Assembly: GCA_934589145.1 (NCBI GenBank)
Contig: CAKTNW010000008.1
Coordinates: forward strand, 1-64,000
DNA length: 64,000 bases
Direction of reading: 5' to 3'
Source of the DNA: an uncultured Oscillospiraceae bacterium
GTDB lineage: Bacteria > Bacillota > Clostridia > Oscillospirales > Oscillospiraceae
Position numbers and translations under genes: made by a program. Below the pieces are notes generated by a model. It was given only the letters and a program-made list of their open reading frames with translations, ran no database searches and was not told the DNA's origin. Shown here piece after piece: positions 22,205 to 30,550 of the stretch; the stretch's first letter is position 1; each line of letters opens with the position of its first letter.

Positions 22205-22702
22205 TCAGACTTCTACGTCTGTATGGGGTATCTCACTGCAGCAGATCCAGTGATCGCTGTTGATCCACTGACGCAGCAGCGGTTCTGTTTTCTTTGAATA
22301 TGGCAGTACGATCTGCTCCCGGAACGCAAACCTCCACGCGCTGCGCTTCTCCGGCGGAAGCCAGCGCAGGCTGCGATAGGACAGCATGATATAGTCCTTC
22401 GTCCGTTTTTCCGTTTCGATCTGATCCTGAAAAATAATGTAATACACCGTCTTACGGCAGTCTATCTCATTGCGGTGGATAAAAGGGATCCTGGAGCGGA
22501 TCGTATGGTCTTTGATTGTGATGATGCTCCACGGACAGGGAAAAGCAAGATACAACAAAACGACAAGCAGCACAATGGCAACGTAGTACTTCGTCATCCC
22601 GACCCAATTATCCATGACCCCCAATATCACGACCAGAGCGGCAAAGAAGGCGTCCAGACATAGAAATCCGATCACACAAAACAGAGATAAAAATACTGTC
22701 AT
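22205..22702 (-). CDS. Unknown membrane protein with two N-terminal helices
   Basis: The 165-residue protein has two membrane helices (about 5-28 and 38-58) and a soluble C-terminal part of about 105 residues with alternating strands (SIITIKDHTIRSRIPFIHRNEI). The shape recalls YcxB/PH-like membrane proteins, but I cannot assign a family. It is AT-richer than its neighbours. An extended -10 (TGCTATAAT) lies at 22767-22775 on the minus strand. Confidence 0.65.
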   Translation of the reverse strand: MTVFLSLFCVIGFLCLDAFFAALVVILGVMDNWVGMTKYYVAIVLLVVLLYLAFPCPWSIITIKDHTIRSRIPFIHRNEIDCRKTVYYIIFQDQIETEKRTKDYIMLSYRSLRWLPPEKRSAWRFAFREQIVLPYSKKTEPLLRQWINSDHWICCSEIPHTDVEV

Positions 22703-22766
22703 ATTTTCTCCTTACGGGGTAGTCGGCCCGGCGGGATATGTTTTCCGCGAATGCAGCGGGACATTT

Positions 22767-22775
22767 ATTATAGCA
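22767..22775 (-). promoter_or_regulatory. Extended -10 element for the 165-residue gene
   Basis: Minus strand TGCTATAAT. The -35 is poor, as is common with extended -10 promoters. Confidence 0.4.
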
Positions 22776-22835
22776 CATTCTTTTCTCCCGCGCTACATAT
22801 ATATGAAGGAGAAACCGAAAAAGGAGGTCCCGCCC

Positions 22836-23579
22836 ATGCCTAACATTTATATTTCGCCAAGCACACAAGAATATAATTCCTATATCACCGGCTCCGGCAA
22901 CGAGGAATACTGGATGAACCGCATCGCCGACGCCATGGAGCCGTATCTGCGGGCCAATACCATCCGCTTTACCCGCAACACGCCGGAGATGACCGCCGCG
23001 TCCTCCATCGCCCAGGCGGCACGGGGCAGCTACGACTTCTATCTGGCCCTCCACTCCAACGCCAGCGGCGACGGCTCCAGCGAGGGCCGCCAGCGGGGCA
23101 TCATCGCCTTTTACTATCCCACCAGCACCAACGGCAGGCGGGCCGCCGACATCTTCGTGACGAACCTGAAGGAGATCTATCCCCTGCCCCAACTGGTGAC
23201 GGCCCGCGCCACCACCGCCCTGGGGGAGGTGCGCCAGCCGAAGATGCCCGCGGTGCTGCTGGAGATCGGCTATCACGACAACACCGCCGACGCCCGGTGG
23301 ATCGAAGAAAATGTGCAGAGCATCGCGGAGAATCTCTCCCGCTCCCTGACGGAATACTTCGCTCTGCCCTTCATCTATCCCACGACGCCCCGGACGGGCA
23401 CGGTGATCACGGAGGAGAGCGCCCTGAACGTGCGGGCCTACCCGTCCATAAGCGGCCAGGTGGTGGGCAGCGTGCCCCGCGAGGCCCAACTGACGGTGTA
23501 CGGCCAGTATGACGGCTGGTACAGCATGGCCTACGGCGGCCTGGCGGGGTATGTGCGGTCGGACTATGTACGGGTATAG
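22836..23579 (+). CDS. N-acetylmuramoyl-L-alanine amidase (Amidase_3) with SH3b domain
   Basis: The 247-residue enzyme hydrolyses the amide between N-acetylmuramic acid and L-Ala in peptidoglycan. The Amidase_3 domain (about 1-180) shows the later motifs LALHSNAS and VLLEIGYHDN, with the catalytic Glu in the last. The first zinc-binding region is the variant form NIYISPSTQEYN...NEEYWMN known from Clostridia rather than DPGHGG. An SH3b domain (about 185-247) would bind the wall. There is no signal peptide, so it may act at mother-cell lysis or be released by lysis. AAGGAGG precedes the ATG at 22836. Confidence 0.88.
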   Translation: MPNIYISPSTQEYNSYITGSGNEEYWMNRIADAMEPYLRANTIRFTRNTPEMTAASSIAQAARGSYDFYLALHSNASGDGSSEGRQRGIIAFYYPTSTNGRRAADIFVTNLKEIYPLPQLVTARATTALGEVRQPKMPAVLLEIGYHDNTADARWIEENVQSIAENLSRSLTEYFALPFIYPTTPRTGTVITEESALNVRAYPSISGQVVGSVPREAQLTVYGQYDGWYSMAYGGLAGYVRSDYVRV

Positions 23580-23641
23580 GCAGATTCGACAAAATGTTTT
23601 TCCCATGCGGACAAATTTTTCACAACAGTATGTTTTTCTTC

Positions 23642-23670
23642 TTGACAGTTTACCGTAATGAGGGTAGAAT
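23642..23670 (+). promoter_or_regulatory. Promoter of rny
   Basis: TTGACA (23642-23647), 17 bp, TAGAAT (23665-23670). The leader to the rny start is about 125 nt. Confidence 0.75.
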
Positions 23671-23802
23671 TATGAAGGATTATTATCAGACGATTTAGGG
23701 GAATTGTCTGATTATTTTCTGAGGACAGCCACCATCCCCATCCCCGCTTGTCCCCGGATGGAGGGCGATTGTCCGGATACACCATATTTACAGGAGGAAA
23801 CC

Positions 23803-25356
23803 ATGATCAAAATCGTATACGCGGCGATAATGGTCGTTGTTGCGTTTGTTCTTGGCCTCCTCACTTGTATTCTGATCCAACGGCAGAAGCAGAAGCGCGA
23901 CCAGGGCAAGATCCAGGATGCCGAGCAGGAAGCGCTGCGCATCGTCAACGAAGCCATCAAGAATGGCGAGAGTAAGAAACGCGAAGCATTGGTGGAGGCG
24001 AAGGAGGAGATCCTGCGCTCCAGAAACGAATACGAGAAGGAAGTCAAGGAACGCCGCGCCGACCTGCAGAAGCAGGAGCGCCGCTTACAGCAGAAGGAAG
24101 AAAATCTCGATCACAAGACCGAACAGATCGAGAAGAAGGAAGAAGCGTTGGCCGCCAAGCACGCTGCCGCCGACCGTGAGCAGGAGGAGATCAAGCTCAT
24201 CAAGCGCAGCCAGACGGAGATGCTGGAGCGGATCTCCGGCTTTACCGCCGACGAGGCCAAGCAGTATCTGATCGCCCAGGTGGAGTCCGAGGTCACCCAC
24301 GAGACTGCCCTGAAGATCAAGGAGATCGAAGCACGCGCCAAGGAGGAGGCCGATACCCGCGCCCGCGAGATCGTGGCCACCGCCATCCAGCGCTGCGCCG
24401 CCGACCATGTGGCCGAGATCACCGTCAGTGTGGTACCCCTGCCCAATGACGAGATGAAGGGCCGCATCATCGGCCGCGAGGGCCGCAACATCCGCGCCAT
24501 CGAGACGCTGACCGGCGCCGATCTCATCATCGACGATACCCCCGAGGCCATCACGGTGTCCTGCTTCGAGCCGGTACGCCGCGAGGTGGCACGCCTTGCA
24601 TTGGAAAAGCTCATCGCCGACGGCCGCATCCACCCCACTCACATCGAGGAGATGGTGGAGAAGGCCAAGCGCGAGGTGGATGCCGTCATCCGCTCCGAGG
24701 GCGAACGCGCCGTGCTGGAGACCGGCGTCCGCGGCCTGCACCCCGAACTGCAGAAGCTGCTGGGCCGCCTCCACTACCGCACCAGCTATGGCCAGAACGT
24801 GCTGCAGCACTCTATCGAGGTGTCCCATATCGCCGGCATGATGGCCGCCGAGCTGGGCGCCGACGTCCACGCCGCCAAGCGTGCGGGCCTGCTGCACGAT
24901 ATCGGCAAGGCGCTGGATCACGAATTTGAGGGCACCCATGTGTCTCTGGGCGTGGAGTACGCCCGGAAGTACAAGGAGAAGGAAGAGATCGTCCACGCCA
25001 TCCAGGCCCATCACGGCGACGTGGAGTGCAAGACGCTGGTGGCCTGCCTGGTGCAGGCGGCCGACGCCATCTCTGCCGCCCGTCCCGGCGCGCGCCGCGA
25101 AAACCTTGAGAATTACATCAAGCGTTTGCAGAAGCTGGAGGAGATCACTAGCTCCTATCCCGGCGTGGAGAAGAGCTATGCCATCCAGGCGGGCCGCGAG
25201 GTGCGCGTGATGGTGAAGCCGGAGCAGGTCAGCGAGGATCAGATGGTCATCCTGGCCCGTGAGCTTGCCAAGCGCATCGAGAACGAGCTGGAATACCCCG
25301 GCCAGATCAAGGTACACGTTCTGCGTGAGACCAAGGTCGTGGAATACGCGAAATAA
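23803..25356 (+). CDS. rny: Ribonuclease Y
   Basis: RNase Y is the membrane-anchored endoribonuclease that starts mRNA decay in Firmicutes. The 517-residue protein has an N-terminal helix (about 3-25), a long coiled coil rich in Glu, Lys and Arg (about 30-180), a KH domain ([17 protein letters not shown], about 220) and an HD domain with [12 protein letters not shown] (about 365) that binds the catalytic metal. The ATG at 23803 follows AGGAGGAAACC. ymdB, its usual partner gene, lies 1.6 kb downstream with a lipoprotein gene between. Confidence 0.96.
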   Translation: MIKIVYAAIMVVVAFVLGLLTCILIQRQKQKRDQGKIQDAEQEALRIVNEAIKNGESKKREALVEAKEEILRSRNEYEKEVKERRADLQKQERRLQQKEENLDHKTEQIEKKEEALAAKHAAADREQEEIKLIKRSQTEMLERISGFTADEAKQYLIAQVESEVTHETALKIKEIEARAKEEADTRAREIVATAIQRCAADHVAEITVSVVPLPNDEMKGRIIGREGRNIRAIETLTGADLIIDDTPEAITVSCFEPVRREVARLALEKLIADGRIHPTHIEEMVEKAKREVDAVIRSEGERAVLETGVRGLHPELQKLLGRLHYRTSYGQNVLQHSIEVSHIAGMMAAELGADVHAAKRAGLLHDIGKALDHEFEGTHVSLGVEYARKYKEKEEIVHAIQAHHGDVECKTLVACLVQAADAISAARPGARRENLENYIKRLQKLEEITSSYPGVEKSYAIQAGREVRVMVKPEQVSEDQMVILARELAKRIENELEYPGQIKVHVLRETKVVEYAK

Positions 25357-25421
25357 ATCAACAACACTGTGCGACACCCTCCCCCGGGGTGCCGCACAGC
25401 TGCATCTTGGGAGGATATTTT

Positions 25422-26666
25422 ATGAGACGAAAGCTTTTGGCCCTGCTGCTGGCGGTCTGCATGGTGCTGCCGGTGCTGTCCGGCTGCGGCGGACAGCCCT
25501 CCGATGTCCCGCCGTCCCAGAGCGGCCAGACCCAGCAGCAGGAGGAGCCGCAGACGCCGCCGGACGACGGCTTCACCACCGCCGTAGGCGGACGGGTGGA
25601 GGATCCGGAGGGACTGGCGGCGGAGGAGCAGAAGGCGTTGATGAACCGGCTGCTGACCGACTGGTACACCGACATCGCCCTGTTTGAGGAGCCGCAGATG
25701 GCGGCGCTGTTCGCCGACGAAAAGGACGCCGCCATGCACGAGGCGTCCATCCGTACCCTGAACGCCATCCGGCAGCAGGCGCTGACCGACCTGCGGATGC
25801 AGGACGTGGACTTTGTGCTGACCGTCACCAAGGCGGAGCCCTCTACCGAGGAGGACGCCGCGGAGGGACAGGTACATATCGAGGCCAGCGAGTCTGCGGT
25901 GATGCACTTTGCCGCCACGCCGGAGGTGGACAGCAAGCTCTATGACGTGCCCCACATCTTCGAGCTGGTGCCCGGAGAGAACGGCGGTTGGCTGATCCGG
26001 CATCACGAGGCTGACGACAACCCCTATTTCAGCCTGACCTATGAGGAGGGCGCGGCGACGGACGGACGGCTCCAGCAGCTGCTGCGTGCCATCGAGCGGC
26101 GGCAGCTCCAACGGCAGGAGACGGTGCAGGTGACGCTGACGTGCGACCATCCCTATGACCGCACGGCGGCGGAACAGTACATGCGGCAGTATGACCACCA
26201 ACGCAATGACCGGTGGTACGCCTATGATGACGTGGGCGGCAACTGCATGAACTTCGGCTCTCAGGTGCTGCTGGCGGGCGGTATCCCCATGGACGAGGAG
26301 GGCGGCAGCAAGTGGTACTGGCACGGCCAGAATACGCTGGATCTCTCCTGGATCAACGTGGGCCGGTTCTATAGCTACGCCCGGGAGAACCGGGGCTATG
26401 GCCTTGTGGCGGACACCGAGGCCAACTACTACACCGGCCAGGTGGGGGATATCCTGATCCTGGGCCCCGACGGCGGCCATAACCACACCACCGTCATCTC
26501 CGGCATCGTCCGGAATGAGGCGGGGGAAACGGTGGACTATCTGCTGTGCTCCAACACCACCAACTATACGGACTTCCCCGCCGGGGCGTATTACTACACC
26601 AGCCACCGGCTCATTAAAATTTACGGCTGGAACGAAAGCGCCCCTGACGGAGCACCGGGCATGTAA
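25422..26666 (+). CDS. Lipoprotein with C-terminal Amidase_6 (NlpC-like) domain
   Basis: A 414-residue lipoprotein: signal peptide with lipobox VLSGC (Cys22), a linker rich in Gln, Pro and Glu, a central domain of unknown role, and a C-terminal putative amidase domain (about 240-410). That domain shows NAYD-like YDRTAAEQYM, Cys in GGNCMNFGSQ, and His in HNHTTVISG, the Cys-His pair of papain-like Amidase_6 enzymes. It may cut peptidoglycan or another surface peptide. The hairpin at 25367-25400 between rny and this gene has no T-run and could be an mRNA processing site. Confidence 0.82.
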   Translation: MRRKLLALLLAVCMVLPVLSGCGGQPSDVPPSQSGQTQQQEEPQTPPDDGFTTAVGGRVEDPEGLAAEEQKALMNRLLTDWYTDIALFEEPQMAALFADEKDAAMHEASIRTLNAIRQQALTDLRMQDVDFVLTVTKAEPSTEEDAAEGQVHIEASESAVMHFAATPEVDSKLYDVPHIFELVPGENGGWLIRHHEADDNPYFSLTYEEGAATDGRLQQLLRAIERRQLQRQETVQVTLTCDHPYDRTAAEQYMRQYDHQRNDRWYAYDDVGGNCMNFGSQVLLAGGIPMDEEGGSKWYWHGQNTLDLSWINVGRFYSYARENRGYGLVADTEANYYTGQVGDILILGPDGGHNHTTVISGIVRNEAGETVDYLLCSNTTNYTDFPAGAYYYTSHRLIKIYGWNESAPDGAPGM

Positions 26667-26673
26667 TGCGCTG

Positions 26674-26818
26674 CCGTGCGGCGGCATGTGGTCATGCCGC
26701 CCTACGAAATGACCACCGATAGTGCTTTGTAGGGCGGGGTGCCCACACCCCGTCGCACGGTGGACGCAACGGGTACGGTAAGCATTTCGTAGGGGCGGGG
26801 TTCTACCCCGCCCGCCGC
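26674..26818. repeat. Three GTAGGGCGG-type palindromes
   Basis: The stretch holds three palindromic units (about 26674-26705, 26729-26757, 26788-26818), each with a GTAGGGCGG-like arm and its complement around a short variable loop. The first is the reverse complement of the unit at 58205-58233. Confidence 0.7.
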
Positions 26819-26859
26819 CATTACGGGATGGCATCCTGCAAACACCCCATCTGCAAAAT

Positions 26860-26890
26860 AGGGGAGCGCTCTTGCGCTCCCTCTTCTTTT
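26860..26890 (+). terminator. Terminator before ymdB
   Basis: GGGAGCG, loop CTCTTG and CGCTCCC followed by TCTTCTTTT. A weak promoter TTGCGC-17-CATAAT (26872-26900) overlaps it and could start the ymdB transcript. Confidence 0.6.
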
Positions 26891-26936
26891 GTGGCATAAT
26901 AGCGGGGAATGAAGAAATCGTAAAAAGGAGGACACC

Positions 26937-27722
26937 ATGCTGTATCATATTCTTGCCATCGGCGACGTGACCAGCGAGGACGGCTTGAAGCATCTGCGCC
27001 GCCATCTTTCGCCGCTGAAGAAGCTGAAAAGCATTGATTTTACCGTGGTCAACGGAGAGAATATCTCCGGCACCGGCCTGACCCCCGCCCAGGCGGACGA
27101 GCTGTTTGCCGCTGGAGCCGACGTGATCACCCTGGGCAACCACACCTTCGGCCGGGTGCAGATTGCCGACTATCTGGAGGATAACCGCTACATCCTGCGG
27201 CCCGCCAACTTCTCCGGCCGGATGCCGGGCCGGGGCTGCGGCGTGTACGACTGCGGAAAGCTCCGCATCGCCGTCATGACCCTCATCGGCCGGTGCGACC
27301 TGGACTGGAAGGCCGCCGACCCCTTTACCACGGCGGACAAGCTGCTGCGGGAGCTGGACGAAAAGGAGAAGCCCACCTTCACCCTGCTGGACTTCCATGC
27401 CCAGGCCACCAGCGAGAAGCTGGCCCTGGGCTACTATCTGGATGGCCGCATCAGCGCCATGTGGGGCACCCACACCCATGTGCCCACCGCCGACGAGCGG
27501 GTGATGCCCAAGGGCACCGGCTACATCACCGACCTGGGCATGACCGGCGCCATCGAATCCGTGCTGGGCATCCCGCCGGAGCAGTCCATCGAGTCGTTCC
27601 TGGGGGGACTGGCGGGGCGCTACCGCTTTGCCGACGGCCCCTGCAAGGCCCAGGGCTGCATCTTCACACTGGACAGCGATACCGGACTGTGCACCGCCGT
27701 GGAGCGGGTGGACATCCGGTGA
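26937..27722 (+). CDS. ymdB: YmdB-family metallophosphoesterase (cyclic nucleotide phosphodiesterase)
   Basis: A 261-residue phosphoesterase of the TIGR00282 family with the metal ligands Asp10 (AIGDV), GENISGTG, GNHTFGR, DFHAQATSEK and GTHTHVPTAD. In Bacillus YmdB hydrolyses 2',3'-cyclic nucleotides and influences biofilm choice and RNase Y-dependent decay. The short distance to rny supports the same role. AAAGGAGG lies before the ATG. Confidence 0.92.
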   Translation: MLYHILAIGDVTSEDGLKHLRRHLSPLKKLKSIDFTVVNGENISGTGLTPAQADELFAAGADVITLGNHTFGRVQIADYLEDNRYILRPANFSGRMPGRGCGVYDCGKLRIAVMTLIGRCDLDWKAADPFTTADKLLRELDEKEKPTFTLLDFHAQATSEKLALGYYLDGRISAMWGTHTHVPTADERVMPKGTGYITDLGMTGAIESVLGIPPEQSIESFLGGLAGRYRFADGPCKAQGCIFTLDSDTGLCTAVERVDIR

Positions 27723-27759
27723 ACCGTAAAAGCAATCAATCGTAAAGGAGATCATCACC

Positions 27760-28248
27760 ATGTCTGTTGAAAAAGTAAGAGCCTATCTGGAGCCCTACGG
27801 CGTGACCGACCGTATCCGTGAGTTTGACGTGTCCAGCGCCACGGTGGAGCTGGCCGCTCTGGCCGTGGGCGTAGAGGGCGCCCGCATCGCCAAGACCCTC
27901 AGCTTCAAGGTGGGGGAGGATCCCATCCTGATCGTGGCCGCCGGCGACGCCAAGGTGGACAACAGCAAGTATAAGCATTTCTTCGGCGCCAAGGCCAAGA
28001 TGCTGACCGCCGAGGAGGCGGTGGAGCGCATCGGCCACGCCGTGGGCGGCGTGTGCCCCTTTGCCCTGCCCGACGATGTCAAGACCTATCTGGACGTGTC
28101 CTTGAAGCGGTTTGAGACGGTGTTCCCCGCCGTGGGCAGCGCCGCCAGCGCCATCGAGCTAAACTGCGACGAGCTGGAGCACTGCTGCGGCAAGAACTTC
28201 GTCCAATGGGTGGACGTTTGCAAGGGCTGGCAGGCCGAGGAAGCGTAA
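27760..28248 (+). CDS. YbaK/EbsC-family aminoacyl-tRNA deacylase
   Basis: A 162-residue single-domain protein of the YbaK/ProX editing family. These enzymes hydrolyse mischarged tRNAs such as Cys-tRNA(Pro) or Ala-tRNA(Pro). Seen motifs are KTLSFKVG (about 45), VAAGDAKVDNSKY (about 62-74), and GGVCPFALPDDVKTYLDVSL (about 92-111), which carry the conserved Lys and Gly-x-x-x-Pro. AAGGAG precedes the ATG. The next gene starts at the base after its stop. Confidence 0.88.
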   Translation: MSVEKVRAYLEPYGVTDRIREFDVSSATVELAALAVGVEGARIAKTLSFKVGEDPILIVAAGDAKVDNSKYKHFFGAKAKMLTAEEAVERIGHAVGGVCPFALPDDVKTYLDVSLKRFETVFPAVGSAASAIELNCDELEHCCGKNFVQWVDVCKGWQAEEA

Positions 28249-29334
28249 ATGGTACGGATTCTGCACGCGGCGGACTTCCATCTGGACAGCGCCTTCACCG
28301 GCCTGGACGAGCAGCGCGCCCGTCAGCGCCGTCAGGAGAGCCGCGATCTGGCCCGCCGCATGGTGGAGTACGCCAACGACCATGACGTGCAGCTGATGCT
28401 GCTGTCCGGCGACCTGTTCGACAGTGACAGCGTCTACGGCCAGACGGCGGAGGAGCTGGCGGCAGCCTTCGGGGCGTTCCGGGGCGAGATCGTCATCGCC
28501 CCCGGCAATCACGACTGCTATACCGCCGCGTCCCCCTATGCCCGTACCCTGTGGCCGGAGAATGTCCATATCTTCACCGCCCTCTACATGACCCGCATGG
28601 CCTTCCCCCAGTACGGCTGCACCGTGTACGGCGCGGCCTTCACGGCGCCGGAGGCGTCGGAGAGCGCCGCGCTGGAGAACGTGGCGGCAAGGGATGAGGG
28701 TGTTGCCATCGGCCTGCTGCATGGCGAGGTGGGGGTGAAGGACAGCCGTTACCGGCCCATCCCCCTGCCCCAGATCGCCGGAAGCGGCCTGGACTATCTG
28801 GCCCTGGGCCATGTCCACGCCTGCTCCGGCGTCCAGACGGCGGGGACTACCGCCTATGCCTACCCCGGCTGCCCCGAGGGACGGGGCTTCGACGAGTTGG
28901 GGGACAAGGGCTTCCTGATGGGCGAGGTGGACAAGGGCAGCGTGAAGCTGCGGTTCATCCCCTTTGCCCGGCGGCGCTATGAGATCCTGACGGTGGACGT
29001 AACGGAGCAGGAGCCGCTGGCGGCCATCCGGGCGGCGCTGCCCGCCCGCACGGAGCCGGACATCTACCGCATCCTGCTGACCGGCGAGACCGACGGCGGC
29101 GTGGAGATCCCCGCCATCACCGACGAGCTGGCGTCCCGGTTCTACGCCCTGGAGGTGCGGGACCGCACCACGGTGCGCCGTGATATCTGGGACGGCTGCG
29201 GCGACGATTCCCTGCGGGGCCTGTTTCTGCAGAAAATGCGCCAGCGGTACGACGCCGCCGATGAGGCGGAGCGCCGGACGGTCCAGCAGGCGGTGCGCTT
29301 CGCCCTGGCCGCCATGGAAAACCGGGATATGTAG
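28249..29334 (+). CDS. SbcD/YhaO-like metallophosphoesterase without a visible ATPase partner
   Basis: The 361-residue protein has all Mre11/SbcD nuclease motifs: AADFHLDS, GDLFD, GNHDC, HGEVG and GHVHA. A C-terminal region follows that in relatives contacts the SMC-like ATPase (SbcC, YhaN). Such pairs process DNA ends. Here no ATPase gene follows: an asparaginase gene begins 30 bp later. The ATG directly follows the YbaK stop codon. It may work with a distant ATPase or alone. Confidence 0.83.
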   Translation: MVRILHAADFHLDSAFTGLDEQRARQRRQESRDLARRMVEYANDHDVQLMLLSGDLFDSDSVYGQTAEELAAAFGAFRGEIVIAPGNHDCYTAASPYARTLWPENVHIFTALYMTRMAFPQYGCTVYGAAFTAPEASESAALENVAARDEGVAIGLLHGEVGVKDSRYRPIPLPQIAGSGLDYLALGHVHACSGVQTAGTTAYAYPGCPEGRGFDELGDKGFLMGEVDKGSVKLRFIPFARRRYEILTVDVTEQEPLAAIRAALPARTEPDIYRILLTGETDGGVEIPAITDELASRFYALEVRDRTTVRRDIWDGCGDDSLRGLFLQKMRQRYDAADEAERRTVQQAVRFALAAMENRDM

Positions 29335-29364
29335 CGCCATAGTATTTCGACGGAGGAGAAGACC

Positions 29365-30357
29365 ATGAAGAACATCCTGATGATCGGCACCGGCGGCACC
29401 ATCGCCAGCGAGATGACGCCGGACGGCCTGACCCCGGAGCTGAACAGCACGCAGCTCCTGTCCTTTGTCCCCAAGGTGGGCGAGCTGTGCCACGTGGACT
29501 GCATCCAGGTGTACAGTCTGGACAGCACCAATCTGGAGCCCCGCCATTGGCTGGGGGTGGCCAACGCCATCCGGGAGAACTATGACCGGTACGACGGCTT
29601 TGTCATCAGCCACGGCACCGACACCATGGCCTATACGGCGGCGGCCCTCAGCTATCTGGTCCAGGGCAGCCCCAAGCCTATCGTGCTGACCGGCGCCCAG
29701 AAGCCCATCTGGTTCGACGGCACCGACTCCAAGCGCAATCTCACCGACGCGTTCCTGTATGCCTGCCGCGGCTGCGGCGGCGTGCAGATCGTCTTCAACG
29801 GCAAGGTCATCCTGGGCACCCGCGCCCGCAAGACCTGCTCCAAGAGCTTCCAGGCCTTCTCCAGTGTCAACCACCCTGACCTGGCGGTGGTGCAGGACGA
29901 CCATCTCCTGCAGTACATGTCCTGTCCAGTGGCGGAGAAACCTACATTCTACGATAAGCTGGACGGCAATGTGGGGCTGCTGAAGCTGATCCCCGGCACA
30001 AAACCGGAGCTGGTGGAGTTCATGACCCAGCACTACGACGGCCTCATCATCGAGAGCTTCGGCGTGGGCGGCCTGCCGGAGTACGGCAACCTGTACGAGA
30101 TCCTCCGCGCCGCCGTGGAGCGGGGCAAGATCGTCGTCATGACCACCCAGGTGCCCAACGAGGGCAGCGACCTGACGGTGTACCATGTGGGCGGACGGCT
30201 GAAGCAGAACCTGCGCCTGCTGGAGGCCTACGACATGACCACGGAGGCGGCGGTGGCCAAGCTCATGTGGATCATGGGCCAGACCCACGACTTCGCGGCG
30301 GTGGAGAAGCTGTTCTACGCCCCGGTAGCCCGGGATATTTTGTACAGCAATGAATAA
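29365..30357 (+). CDS. ansA: Type I L-asparaginase
   Basis: The enzyme converts L-asparagine to aspartate and ammonia. The 330-residue protein has the two catalytic Thr motifs, GTGGTIAS near residue 9 and SHGTDTMAYTA near residue 80, with the conserved Lys (TGAQKP) after it. Lack of a signal peptide indicates the cytoplasmic type. It is the last gene of the ymdB-ybaK-sbcD-like run and ends before a terminator. GGAGGAG precedes the start. Confidence 0.92.
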   Translation: MKNILMIGTGGTIASEMTPDGLTPELNSTQLLSFVPKVGELCHVDCIQVYSLDSTNLEPRHWLGVANAIRENYDRYDGFVISHGTDTMAYTAAALSYLVQGSPKPIVLTGAQKPIWFDGTDSKRNLTDAFLYACRGCGGVQIVFNGKVILGTRARKTCSKSFQAFSSVNHPDLAVVQDDHLLQYMSCPVAEKPTFYDKLDGNVGLLKLIPGTKPELVEFMTQHYDGLIIESFGVGGLPEYGNLYEILRAAVERGKIVVMTTQVPNEGSDLTVYHVGGRLKQNLRLLEAYDMTTEAAVAKLMWIMGQTHDFAAVEKLFYAPVARDILYSNE

Positions 30358-30374
30358 AGATGAGTGAAAATTTG

Positions 30375-30445
30375 TGTAGGGGAGGGGCTCTGCCCCTCCC
30401 TTTGTTTGGATATATTAGGCGGGCGGGGTAGAACCCCGCCCCTAC
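30375..30445. repeat. Two GTAGGGGCGG-type palindromes
   Basis: Units at about 30376-30403 (GTAGGGGAGGGGC / GCCCCTCCC) and 30418-30445 (GGGCGGGG / CCCCGCCCCTAC) lie between ansA and its terminator. Confidence 0.65.
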
Positions 30446-30464
30446 GAACAAGTGCATGGCAAGA

Positions 30465-30496
30465 AAAAAGCGTGCTCCTTCGGGAGCACGCTTTTT
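30465..30496 (+). terminator. Terminator downstream of ansA
   Basis: AAAAAGCGTGCTCC, loop TTCG and full complement with a T-run. Confidence 0.85.
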
Positions 30497-30550
30497 GCAT
30501 AATCCTCCCATTTTCCACCCATACTACACGGGAAACGGAGGAGGATGCCT

